Positions 26,317-33,603 of a stretch of 51,553 bases of DNA are shown one piece after another. This DNA is from Lachnospiraceae bacterium (GTDB lineage Bacteria; Bacillota; Clostridia; Lachnospirales; Lachnospiraceae). The DNA is taken from the NCBI GenBank assembly GCA_022797375.1, contig JAAWKM010000006.1, forward strand, positions 1 through 51,553, read 5' to 3'. Below the pieces are notes generated by a model. The model did not search any database. It was given only the letters and a program-made list of their open reading frames with translations, and was not told where the DNA came from. Each line of letters starts with the position of its first letter. Position 1 is the first letter of the stretch. Position numbers and translations under genes: made by a program.

Positions 26317-27249
26317 TCACTCATCTCTTGAATATAATATTTTTCCTCTATACTCAATTTTACCGATATCTTTACATGTGAGAAGATTTTCACTCCATAA
26401 GCTGCTGCCTGCACCAAGTTCCTTAAGAAGCTCTCTCCCTCTTTTATCAGTTGAAAAGTTATAATAGTCAAAATAATCATCATCCACCATTTTCTTTATT
26501 ATGGTATCTGGACAAATTTTAGCAGCAGATTTTTTCCCGTCCACTTCAAATTCTGCTGTGACCAGTTTTGCATTTACACTCCGCAGTCCATCTGCAATTG
26601 CTTTTTCCCAAGACATCACAATTTCTGGGTTTTCCGTTAATTCCTGGATTTTTATATCAATCGTTTTCCTACATATCCATCGGTCTGTTTCTTCTTCCAG
26701 ACGTTTTGCAACTTCTTTGTTGAAATCCATGAAACCACACATCATGTCGGCTATATCCTGCTCCTTAAACATGTCATGGTACTCAGGAACACCATAGCTG
26801 TCCCCACCAGAAAACACAGCCATCCTTGCAGCTGCAAGGCAATGGTCAAGATTAATTTCTGTACTGTCACAAATTTTAAGATTTGAATAAAACTCTGGAA
26901 AAGCAACATCCCTTACATAACTGTTTGCACTTCCTATGATATCTGTAAACATAAATATATCTTCTGGTAATGGAATACCTTTAGTACGGTAATGCCATGC
27001 GTTAAAGGGGAAACCATTACATATATAAATTTTGCTATCAAGTACAATAGCAATAAGCTCTGGTGCTACATCCATACCAGAATAAAAATTAATATTTCTA
27101 TAGTCATAACAACCATAAACATAACGGGCTTTTCCCACAATGCCCTGGATAAAATAACATATTCTGGCACAGTCCTTGCCAGGTTCTGTAATTACAAACG
27201 AGCCATGGCTGCCCAATACCTTTTCTTTAAATTCTTCCATTAACACCAT
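26317..27249 (-). CDS. Hypothetical 310-aa cytoplasmic protein
   Basis: ATG 27249 follows GGGAGGAAGTACT; an upstream in-frame ATG at 27270 has no site. The family is not recognised. Mixed alpha/beta, acidic, no signal peptide. Notable stretches are GSHGSFVITEPGKDCARICY near the start, a central YVRDVAFPEFYSNL, a helical segment FNKEVAKRLEEETDRW and the end SSLWSENLLTCKDIGKIEYRG, which reads like a degraded enzymatic domain but matches nothing I know. It is the last gene of a three-gene operon with the small proteins at 27267 and 27440 and lies 17 bases after the previous stop. Confidence 0.65.
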   Translation of the reverse strand: MVLMEEFKEKVLGSHGSFVITEPGKDCARICYFIQGIVGKARYVYGCYDYRNINFYSGMDVAPELIAIVLDSKIYICNGFPFNAWHYRTKGIPLPEDIFMFTDIIGSANSYVRDVAFPEFYSNLKICDSTEINLDHCLAAARMAVFSGGDSYGVPEYHDMFKEQDIADMMCGFMDFNKEVAKRLEEETDRWICRKTIDIKIQELTENPEIVMSWEKAIADGLRSVNAKLVTAEFEVDGKKSAAKICPDTIIKKMVDDDYFDYYNFSTDKRGRELLKELGAGSSLWSENLLTCKDIGKIEYRGKILYSRDE

Positions 27250-27266
27250 AGTACTTCCTCCCGTTT

Positions 27267-27443
27267 TCAATTAACTTCACTTCCAGTTAAACAGATAACT
27301 TTATCACTATACCCAATATCATCAAGTTCAAGGTTTGAGAATGTCCTTACATTTGGAAACCTTGCACAGCTATCTGTAAATGAAAACTGGATTTCAAAAT
27401 CTCCATACTGCCTGCAAATATCTAACAGTTCTTTTATAGTCAT
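27267..27443 (-). CDS. Hypothetical 58-aa protein
   Basis: The start ATG (27443) overlaps the TGA of the upstream membrane-protein gene in an ATGA junction, so it is translationally coupled. It ends in TGA 17 bases before the next gene start. The sequence begins MTIKELLDICRQYGDFEIQF and ends SDKVICLTGSEVN; it is acidic and soluble. Size and coupling argue for a real small gene. No family recognised. Confidence 0.6.
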   Translation of the reverse strand: MTIKELLDICRQYGDFEIQFSFTDSCARFPNVRTFSNLELDDIGYSDKVICLTGSEVN

Positions 27444-27631
27444 AAGCCCTCCATATCTTCTACCTTTTCAAATAAATATTTCCATTTGCACTCCTTTTTA
27501 CAATTACTACAATTTAAAACAGACTTTTTATAGCAGCCAGAATCCAGATAATCCTCTTCCCAATATGATAGAAGAACAAATATAGTAGTTAATACAGCAA
27601 CAACAAGTACCAGTTTAAATAAAACTCCCAT
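27440..27631 (-). CDS. Small Cys-rich single-span membrane protein
   Basis: 63 aa behind AGGAGGGTAAAA. Residues 4-23 (LFKLVLVVAVLTTIFVLLSY) form one transmembrane helix. The tail carries four Cys in CYKKSVLNCSNCKKEC, probably a zinc or disulfide cluster, with a Lys-rich surface. The stop overlaps the start of the 58-aa gene by four bases (ATGA). First gene of a three-gene operon with 27267-27443 and 26317-27249. Function unknown; a membrane anchor or sensor for its operon partners is possible. Confidence 0.65.
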   Translation of the reverse strand: MGVLFKLVLVVAVLTTIFVLLSYWEEDYLDSGCYKKSVLNCSNCKKECKWKYLFEKVEDMEGL

Positions 27632-27816
27632 TTTTACCCTCCTGATAATTTTTCAATCCCTAGGGCTTCCTATAGTGCAGGATTGTTTGCAATGCTTTTA
27701 TTGCTATTTCATTTATCCTATAAAAATTTTCTCTTTTTTGAAAAATATACTGTTTTAGTATCTGTAATACTCTTTTACGTGTTTATTCTGATAACTTATA
27801 TCTTTGCAATAAAAAT

Positions 27817-28347
27817 TTACAAATAGTCTTTAAATGGTTTAACTAAATTAATATGTCCATCGTGTTGTTTTGTATAATTACCAGGCAGCAGAATATAATT
27901 TTTGAGCCAGGATGGTTCAATGAACGGCAAGGTTGCCTGTATTGGTCTTATTGTATTGATATGGGCTATAGATTTGTAGTAATGGAATACATTATGCTCA
28001 TATTTTTCAAAACTATATGGTTCATTCCATTCAGATTTATATTCGGAGTAGTAGATAATATCTGTCCAGTTATAGTAATCCTGATATCTCACATATTTTT
28101 CTATAATATGAAGTTCTAGCAAAAACAAATCTGTATCCCTGTTTGGTATTCCGTAGCAGTTACCATTTAAGCCTACGATAAGACAGAATACCGGACTGTA
28201 CTGATAACCATATGCAGACATTAAATCTTTGAATGGCTGTACATGGTTTGGTTTTGTATATGTACCAATATTTCTATAAATCTGATTTTTACACAACAGT
28301 TCTTTGGTGTGTTTATTCTGTACAGTAAGTAATTGGACTGTTCCCAC
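27817..28347 (-). CDS. Hypothetical 176-aa protein, distantly DUF3841-like
   Basis: Starts at GTG 28347; AAAGGGGGATT lies about 8 bases upstream. The N-terminal GTVQLLTVQNKHTKELL and later TDLFLLELHIIEKYVRYQDY followed by NWTDIIYYSEYK resemble the spacing of the DUF3841 family, whose function is unknown, but the match is weak. Very rich in Tyr and His. No membrane segment. It stands alone between a 185-base spacer and the terminator at 28392-28430. A minor possibility is that it is a decayed gene, but no stop or frameshift is visible. Confidence 0.5.
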   Translation of the reverse strand: MGTVQLLTVQNKHTKELLCKNQIYRNIGTYTKPNHVQPFKDLMSAYGYQYSPVFCLIVGLNGNCYGIPNRDTDLFLLELHIIEKYVRYQDYYNWTDIIYYSEYKSEWNEPYSFEKYEHNVFHYYKSIAHINTIRPIQATLPFIEPSWLKNYILLPGNYTKQHDGHINLVKPFKDYL

Positions 28348-28391
28348 TGCGTTTAATCCCCCTTTGCTAATATAGGTTTAAAAAATAACAC

Positions 28392-28430
28392 AAAAAACAA
28401 AGCTCTGTCCTTCCACTAAGACAAAGCCTC
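28392..28430 (-). terminator. Terminator of the retropepsin-like operon
   Basis: On the minus strand AGGCTTTGTC pairs (two G-U pairs) with GACAGAGCTT around a 10-base loop, followed by TGTTTTTTGTG. It lies 15 bases past the stop at 28445. Confidence 0.65.
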
Positions 28431-28444
28431 GTTTATCACTGCAA

Positions 28445-29011
28445 TTAAAAAATATCCATTACTTTTGTTAATCCCTGTTCTGGTTCATCCTTCTGTACAT
28501 AAATATATTGTAACACCTTTTTGCTGAAATTGTTATTCAGCTTAACGAATGTATACTTTGTATTTTTAGAGCTTTCTATAACGATTTCGGGATTAACAGT
28601 ATTCTGGTTAAACTTAAGCGACATCCCACCAAACATAGTATATGGTAAAATCATATGTACACCAGAGAACCTGCGGTTCATAACAGCAACATTTAAACCT
28701 TTCCAGATTATACACCCTTCGTCTGTTTTCAGAATAAATTCTGGAATATTATACACATCAGCAAAATAATCTCTTGCACTATTGTTATCTGGATTCTTTA
28801 AAAATCTCACCAATTCAGCTTCACTCCTGCCAAACCCTGTCAGTAGAAATCTGTAATCCATCTTCTTGGCTTCTGGAAATTTTGTTTTAAATGAATCTAC
28901 ATCGTAACACCATACTGGAGTAGAAGCTCCTGTATCGAATAGTAATTTCATATTGTCATATCTTATAACAGGTATAATTTTCCCAGTCAATACATTAAAC
29001 TTAAGGTTCAT
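28445..29011 (-). CDS. Retropepsin-like aspartic protease domain protein
   Basis: 188 aa; its ATG lies inside the end of the upstream gene (11-base overlap). Residues 23-30 read LLFDTGAS, the exact active-site motif of retroviral-type aspartic proteases with Asp26. The later hydrophobic-Gly stretch MILPYTMFGG fits the second flap/psi-loop element. With one Asp the enzyme would act as a dimer. Bacterial single-domain retropepsins are known but little studied. The last residues are TKVMDIF, the C-terminal motif shared with the DUF4116 and DUF4869-linked ATPase proteins, which raises the idea that tag and protease belong to one system. Activity is untested. Confidence 0.75.
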   Translation of the reverse strand: MNLKFNVLTGKIIPVIRYDNMKLLFDTGASTPVWCYDVDSFKTKFPEAKKMDYRFLLTGFGRSEAELVRFLKNPDNNSARDYFADVYNIPEFILKTDEGCIIWKGLNVAVMNRRFSGVHMILPYTMFGGMSLKFNQNTVNPEIVIESSKNTKYTFVKLNNNFSKKVLQYIYVQKDEPEQGLTKVMDIF

Positions 29012-29282
29012 CCTTTACCCCCATCTCTGCATTTAGACATTCAATTACTCCTACACTGAAACCAATAGTTGTTCTGTCTAACATGTCTTTTGATTTTTCA
29101 TCCCACATTTGTATTTGTATAGGCTCTACCTCATCATCGGTATAAACTCCTACCAAAATACCATCAATTATTCCAGAACCTACTGTCAAATTACAATCAG
29201 ACATCCTTACCCACATGCCAGGATATGCTTCTACTACTTCATCCCAAGTATATCTTTTACCAAGTTCAAGTTCCCTGCCCAT
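29001..29282 (-). CDS. Hypothetical 93-aa protein coupled to the retropepsin-like gene
   Basis: ATG 29282 follows GGAGGTAAAAGTT, and its stop overlaps the next start. The sequence begins MGRELELGKRYTWDEVVEAY and continues with VGSGIIDGILVGVYTDDEVE; it looks like a small beta-rich domain. The family is not recognised. The last 30 codons (SKDMLDRTTIGFSVGV...) have a diverged duplicate just upstream at 29289-29393, showing that this gene was once tandemly repeated. Overlap with the protease-like gene suggests a functional pair, for example substrate, inhibitor or chaperone. Confidence 0.6.
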   Translation of the reverse strand: MGRELELGKRYTWDEVVEAYPGMWVRMSDCNLTVGSGIIDGILVGVYTDDEVEPIQIQMWDEKSKDMLDRTTIGFSVGVIECLNAEMGVKDEP

Positions 29283-29288
29283 AACTTT

Positions 29289-29393
29289 TACCTCCATTTC
29301 TGCATTTAAATATCCAGTTACCCCCTGCATTAAAACCAATAGTTGTTCTGTCCAAAATATCTTTTGACTCCTCATTCCCAACTCCATACACAA
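29289..29393 (-). pseudogene. Leftover 3' end of a tandem copy of the 29001 gene
   Basis: The minus strand reads SKDILDRTTIGFNAGG, almost the same as SKDMLDRTTIGFSVGV at the end of the gene downstream. DNA similarity covers roughly 80 bases (AGACAGAACAACTATTGGTTT-type core). The rest of the earlier copy is gone. Unequal recombination between tandem copies explains it. Confidence 0.65.
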
Positions 29394-29566
29394 ACATAAA
29401 AACCGTTATTGCCAAGATTAATTACAGGATTTAAAAATACTAAAAGGAGCTGGTTTTAACCCTTCCTGTTCCATATTCTGGTTAATATTCTTGTTCTGCT
29501 GTCTTTTTAACATTGTACAATAATACGTGAAAATTGGCAAACCCCTTAACATCACATATGAAATTT

Positions 29567-30226
29567 TTATACTAAACAGCAAACTCTGATATTTTTTTCC
29601 AAAGCGTTTGATTTTATCAAACAGGTAAAATGCTCATCACAGTATCTGTGAAAATTATTCCAGCCACTGCACGGTACGGCATATTCAAGTGTAAAAAATA
29701 ACATCACATCTATCTCTCCAGGATTCATGCTGCCAATATCAAAGCATAAATAATAAATACCATTAGCATCATCCTTATATACAGTATTAACAACAGACGT
29801 ATCAAAAGGATATGCAGAAGCATACCTTTCCAAGTCCTTAAATGACTTAAAACAGAATATCATTTCATTCTCGGTGCATCTATACATACTGGAATACCCG
29901 TATATATCCCCGGCTGCTGCTGTTAAAGTATTACCAGGCACTGGAGAAACTTTTTGTAACATCCTGTCACAAACAGCACCTTCTTCACAAGTGTGGAACG
30001 TTAAAACAACTGAACCTGCATTAACAAGGCAGAAAGAAACTATTATACCATGGGTACCAGCATTATATCCTATTTCCTGTTCTGCTTCCTGAAGAACTGC
30101 AAACAATAATCCAGACAGTTTATCCTTGTCTGTTATTATATCAATAATTTGCATACCAGCAGACTGTAAATCTTCTGTAGTTACCATACACTGAAAAGTA
30201 TTTTCATCAACTTTCCAGAATTGCAT
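29567..30226 (-). CDS. MecA-like adaptor protein (second copy)
   Basis: 219 aa from ATG 30226 behind GGAGGTTTTATCT. The N-terminal WKVDENTFQCMVTTEDLQ and the C-terminal TVYKDDANGIYYLCFDIG, FTLEYAVPC, YCDEHFTCLIKSNALEK match MecA domains. The copy at 16915 shares these blocks, so they are paralogues, while the central linker differs. The extreme C-terminus departs from the family: after NALEK comes NIRVCCLV instead of the usual helix, maybe from a late frameshift. MecA adaptors feed proteins to ClpC; clients here are unknown. The gene stands alone with its own promoter region. Confidence 0.8.
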   Translation of the reverse strand: MQFWKVDENTFQCMVTTEDLQSAGMQIIDIITDKDKLSGLLFAVLQEAEQEIGYNAGTHGIIVSFCLVNAGSVVLTFHTCEEGAVCDRMLQKVSPVPGNTLTAAAGDIYGYSSMYRCTENEMIFCFKSFKDLERYASAYPFDTSVVNTVYKDDANGIYYLCFDIGSMNPGEIDVMLFFTLEYAVPCSGWNNFHRYCDEHFTCLIKSNALEKNIRVCCLV

Positions 30227-30339
30227 AGATAAAACCTCCATTCTTATTTAATATCCTTTGATGGCAGATTGCTATTTTAGTTTACACTGTTCTACAATTA
30301 ACTTGTAAAAATAATATTTTTCAAACTTCAAAAAGCAGG

Positions 30340-30563
30340 TATCTTTAAATACCTGCTGAACAACCTTTAAATAAAATTCTGGTGTTTGCTCTTTTACATA
30401 TTCTAAATTTAAACAAATTTCCATTTTAGCGGTGATTTTAACACTACAAAACTACATGCTGCTCTAACATAGATTTATCTTTTACCCAGTGCCAAACCTG
30501 ACAGTCACGTTTTACGGCTTCCATGCAAATCCCAGGCGTCTGCTTTATTACACACCACAACTT
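30340..30563 (-). pseudogene. DUF4116 repeat gene remnant
   Basis: Minus-strand pieces read VIKQTPGICMEAVKRDC then VWHWVKDKSMLEQHVVL and a TAG at 30444, followed in other frames by LEYVKEQTPEFYLKVVQQ. Unit length and the VKDKSML end-cap are those of the intact repeat genes nearby. The upstream edge (TATTTAAATAAAATT, then AAGTTG) matches the sequence just upstream of the HAD-like gene at 31900-31925, so the remnant was joined to that flank by recombination. The remaining bases of 30227-30627 show no gene. Confidence 0.6.
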
Positions 30564-30627
30564 TAATTTTATTTAAATATATCAAAATCTTATCTCCAAT
30601 AAAATAAAGAACAGTCACTCTTGTTAA

Positions 30628-31089
30628 TTAAAATATTGACATTACTGTTGATTTATTTTTATTGGAATTTGGTATAACTTTTAACATGGATTTGTCTTGT
30701 ACATATCTTAAAGCACATCCATTTTGTTTTACCGCTTCTAAGCAAATTTCAGGTGTCTGTCTTTCTACATATTCCAATGCCAAACCATTCTGCTTTACTG
30801 CCGCAATGCAAATTTCAGATGTTTGTTTTTTTACATACTGTAAAGCATAGCCATCCTGTTTTACTGCTTCTAAACAGATTTCAGATATTTGCTTTTTTAC
30901 ATAATACAAAGCATAACCATTCTGCTTTACTGCTTCTAAGCAAATTTCAGGTGTTTGCTCTTTTACAAATTCTAAAACATAGCCATTCTGTTTTACTGCT
31001 TCTAAGCAAATTTCAGGTGTTTGTTCTTTTACATACATCAAATTAAACCCGTCTTCTCTTACCATTTCCAACGCTTCTTCTTTATACAT
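30628..31089 (-). CDS. DUF4116 repeat protein, 5 units
   Basis: 153 aa behind GGAGGTAAAGATT. A cap (MYKEEALEMVREDGFNLMY) is followed by five 22-residue units of the type VKEQTPEICLEAVKQNGYAL plus two residues, then VQDKSMLK and a Ser/Asn/Lys linker ending STVMSIF. Each unit should form a helical hairpin, stacked into a solenoid suited to protein binding. DUF4116 has no known enzymatic role. The ending MSIF is one form of the shared C-terminal motif. Longer relatives lie at 32037 (11 units) and 32935 (8 units), and two decayed ones at 30340 and 31127. Confidence 0.85.
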   Translation of the reverse strand: MYKEEALEMVREDGFNLMYVKEQTPEICLEAVKQNGYVLEFVKEQTPEICLEAVKQNGYALYYVKKQISEICLEAVKQDGYALQYVKKQTSEICIAAVKQNGLALEYVERQTPEICLEAVKQNGCALRYVQDKSMLKVIPNSNKNKSTVMSIF

Positions 31090-31126
31090 AATCTTTACCT
31101 CCGATAATTATGCCGTCACTCCTAAA

Positions 31127-31376
31127 CTAAAATGCTGACATCGTTGCTGAACTGTTTGGTTTACTCTTTGGCTTTGTATTTACAGAACTTAACATAAATT
31201 TATCTCTTACATAATGGAAAGCAACTTCATTTCATTCCACTGCAGCTTTCCAAATATCTGATGTCTGGTCTTTTACAAATTGTAAAAACAGACTATTCTG
31301 TCTTACCGCTTCTAAACAAATTTCTGGCATCCACTTTTCCAATTCTGACCAAAGCGGATACTTTCTATCACTAACC
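31127..31376 (-). pseudogene. DUF4116 repeat gene remnant with an internal TGA
   Basis: The minus strand reads EKWMPEICLEAVRQNSLFLQ FVKDQTSDIWKAAVE, TGA (31232-31234), NEVAFHYVRDKFMLSSVN and ends SATMSAF at TAG 31127. The stop sits where other units have a residue such as Trp (KWNG), so TGG to TGA is likely. No start codon or end-cap is present upstream. The C-terminal MSAF is intact, which adds an eighth instance of the shared C-terminal motif. Confidence 0.65.
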
Positions 31377-31405
31377 CTATAAACAAAACATTAAACTCAT
31401 AAATT

Positions 31406-31896
31406 TTAGTCATCTAAATATCCAAGTAACGAACACCATTTGGACACTTTAATACTTTTTAGGTCATTGACATTAACCGCAGAATACCCCAAGGCTGACA
31501 TATTAGAAATATTACAATTCATATCATCTATAAATAAAATTTCAGATGCATGATATCCATTAGTTTCTTTCAATATCTGGATAACATCTGCTTTACGTTC
31601 TTGTGAAGATACTATAACAAATTTAATATCATTTCCATAATGTTTTCTTATAAACATTTTTTAGCATCCATATGCAATGAAAATCTCATCCCTGATACGC
31701 AAAACATAGGAATATTTTTTAACCGACAATATGCTACTACACCTTGTAATATCGGTGATGGATAGCAAGACTCTATAGTTTCATAAAAAACATCCGAATA
31801 CAAATATGCCTGAATAAAATAGTCATTACCTCCATTCCTGTGCTGACTATAATCTTTGTCTTTGTGTATATCTAATGCATCATCAAAATCAAACAC
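31406..31896 (-). pseudogene. HAD-like hydrolase split by a frameshift at a run of six A
   Basis: The first frame (31648-31896) holds HAD motif I, VFDFDDALD, and motif II in MFCVSGMRF. The second frame (31406-31657) holds motif III region VIVSSQERKAD and motif IV ILFIDDMNCN. The join is at GCT AAAAAA TGT: adding one A, or a -1 slip, restores one continuous protein of about 163 residues. The start is also poor: GTG 31896 has no ribosome site and the true N-terminus would need the few residues before it. HAD enzymes are phosphatases. This could be a plain pseudogene or a slippage-expressed gene; the weak start favours decay. Confidence 0.65.
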
Positions 31897-32036
31897 TGCA
31901 ACTTCAATTTTATTTAAATATAAAATATATTTCCTTCGGAATTACAGGGAGTAAAAACCACTCCCTTAATTTAATAATTTATTTTGTTACCATTTCGCGA
32001 AGCAATTAAAAGCACTGCGGCAAATTTAAAGTTCAA

Positions 32037-32903
32037 TTAAAATGCTGACATTACTGGTGACTCACTTAGCTTACTCTTTGATTTTATATTTGCAGAGTTT
32101 AACATGGATTTGTCTTTTACATATCCTAAAACACGACCAGTTTGTTCCACTGCAGCTTTACAAATTTCAGGTGTCTGTTCTTTTACATATCCTAAAGCAT
32201 AGCCATTCTGTTTTACTGCTTCTAAACAAATTTCAGGTGTCTGCTCTTTTACATTTTCTAAAGCACTACCATTCTGTTTTACTGCTTCTAAACAAATTTC
32301 AGGTGTCTGTTCTTTTACAAATCTTAAAGCATAGCCATCCTGTTTTACTGCTTCTAAGCAAATTTCAGGTGTCTGTTTTCTTACATATTCCAGTGCCAAG
32401 CCCCTTTGTTTTACTGCAGCAAGACAAATTTCAGGTGTCTGTTCTTTTACATATTGTAAGTTAAAGCCATACTGTCTTACTGCTTCTAAACAAATTTCAG
32501 GTGTCTGTTCTTTTACATAATACAAAGTATAACCATTCCACTTCACTGCCGCAAGACAAATTTCAGGTGTCTGTTTTCTTACATATTCCAGTGCAAAGCC
32601 ATCTTGTTCTATTGCTGCAAGACAAATTTCAGGCGTCTGTTCTTTTACATATTCCAAAGCACAGCCATTTTTCTTCACCGCCTTCAAACAAATTTCAGGT
32701 GTCTGTTCTTTTACATATTCCAGTGCAAAGCCATCTTGTTCTACTGCTGCAAGACAAATTTCAGGTGTTTGTTCCTTTACATAATACAATGCACAGCCAC
32801 TATGTTTTACCGCTTCTAAACAGATTTCAGGTGTTTGTTCCTTTACAAACCGTAGATTAGGACCATCTTTTCTTACCTTTTTTAACATTTCCTCATTATT
32901 CAT
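32037..32903 (-). CDS. DUF4116 repeat protein, 11 units
   Basis: 288 aa behind GGAGGTAAAATT. The N-cap MNNEEMLKKVRKDGPNLRF is followed by eleven 22-residue units (VKEQTPEICLxAVxxxGxxL and two more residues), then VKDKSMLNSANIKSKSKLSE and the end SPVMSAF. Units 7 and 1-2 vary most at the two positions after the Gly, which would lie on one face of the solenoid and may set binding specificity. The 66-base DNA repeat is so regular that long open frames also appear on the opposite strand. The cap and tail are nearly identical to those of the 8-unit gene upstream, so the two arose by duplication and differ by unit gain or loss. Confidence 0.9.
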   Translation of the reverse strand: MNNEEMLKKVRKDGPNLRFVKEQTPEICLEAVKHSGCALYYVKEQTPEICLAAVEQDGFALEYVKEQTPEICLKAVKKNGCALEYVKEQTPEICLAAIEQDGFALEYVRKQTPEICLAAVKWNGYTLYYVKEQTPEICLEAVRQYGFNLQYVKEQTPEICLAAVKQRGLALEYVRKQTPEICLEAVKQDGYALRFVKEQTPEICLEAVKQNGSALENVKEQTPEICLEAVKQNGYALGYVKEQTPEICKAAVEQTGRVLGYVKDKSMLNSANIKSKSKLSESPVMSAF

Positions 32904-32934
32904 AATTTTACCTCCAAAACAAGTGCCCTCATAT

Positions 32935-33603
32935 TTAAAATGTTGACATTACTGATGACTCACTTAGCTTACTCTTTGATTTTATATTTGCAGAGTTTAA
33001 CATGGATTTATCTTTTACATATTCTAAAGCACTACCATTCTGCTTTACTGCTTCTAAACAAATTCCAGGTGTTTGTTCTTTTACAAATCTTAAAGCATAG
33101 CCATCCTGTTTTACTGCTTCTAAGCAGATTCCCAAAGTCTGTTCTTTTGCATACAATAAAGCACAACCATTCTGTTTTACTGCCTCCAAACAAATTTCGG
33201 GTGTCTGTTCTCTTACATACAATAAAGCACAGCCATTCTGTTTTACTGCTTCTGAACAGATTTCAGGTGTCTGTTCTTTTACATACAATAAAGCATAACA
33301 ATTTTGTTTTACTGCCACTAAACAAATTTCAGGTGTCTGTTCTTTCACATATTCTAAAGCACAACCATTCCGTTTCACTGCCTTTATACAAATTTCTGGC
33401 ATCTGTTCTTTTACATATTGTAAAGCATAACCATTCTGCTTTACCGCTTCTAAACAAATTCCAGGTGTTTGTTCTTTTACATATTGCAAAGCACAGCCAT
33501 TCTGTTTTACTGCTTCTAAACAGATTTCAGATGTTTGTTCTTTTACAAACCGTAAACTAAGCCCATCTTTTCTTACCTTTTTTAGCATTTTTTCATTGTT
33601 CAT
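32935..33603 (-). CDS. DUF4116 repeat protein, 8 units
   Basis: 222 aa behind GGAGGTAAAATT. N-cap MNNEKMLKKVRKDGLSLRF, eight 22-residue units, VKDKSMLNSANIKSKSKLSE and the end SSVMSTF. Cap, tail and even the ribosome site are shared with the 11-unit gene 31 bases downstream, so the pair is a recent duplication and probably co-transcribed. One unit begins AKEQ and another has Cys in place of Gly (VKQNC), showing local drift. Its role is probably protein binding; no catalytic site is visible. It is first in the array of repeat genes, with its promoter in 33604-33980. Confidence 0.9.
   Translation of the reverse strand: MNNEKMLKKVRKDGLSLRFVKEQTSEICLEAVKQNGCALQYVKEQTPGICLEAVKQNGYALQYVKEQMPEICIKAVKRNGCALEYVKEQTPEICLVAVKQNCYALLYVKEQTPEICSEAVKQNGCALLYVREQTPEICLEAVKQNGCALLYAKEQTLGICLEAVKQDGYALRFVKEQTPGICLEAVKQNGSALEYVKDKSMLNSANIKSKSKLSESSVMSTF

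Noticed and set aside
26280-26483. 67-codon minus-strand frame
   Set aside because: It overlaps the end of the 310-aa gene in another frame and lacks start signals.
986-31376. Genome-wide reassignment of TAG or TGA
   Set aside because: Intact genes here end in TAA, TAG and TGA (for example TAG at 19975, 21915, 22934; TGA at 14664, 24510), so general recoding does not fit.
32042-33560. Long plus-strand open frames of Leu/His/Phe-rich repeats opposite the DUF4116 genes
   Set aside because: They mirror the 66-base repeats, have no ribosome sites and code for low-complexity hydrophobic sequence; the minus-strand frames have start signals and family matches.
32037-33603. Regular repeats that could suggest a CRISPR array
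   Set aside because: The 66-base units lie inside open reading frames, have no unique spacers and code for DUF4116 units.
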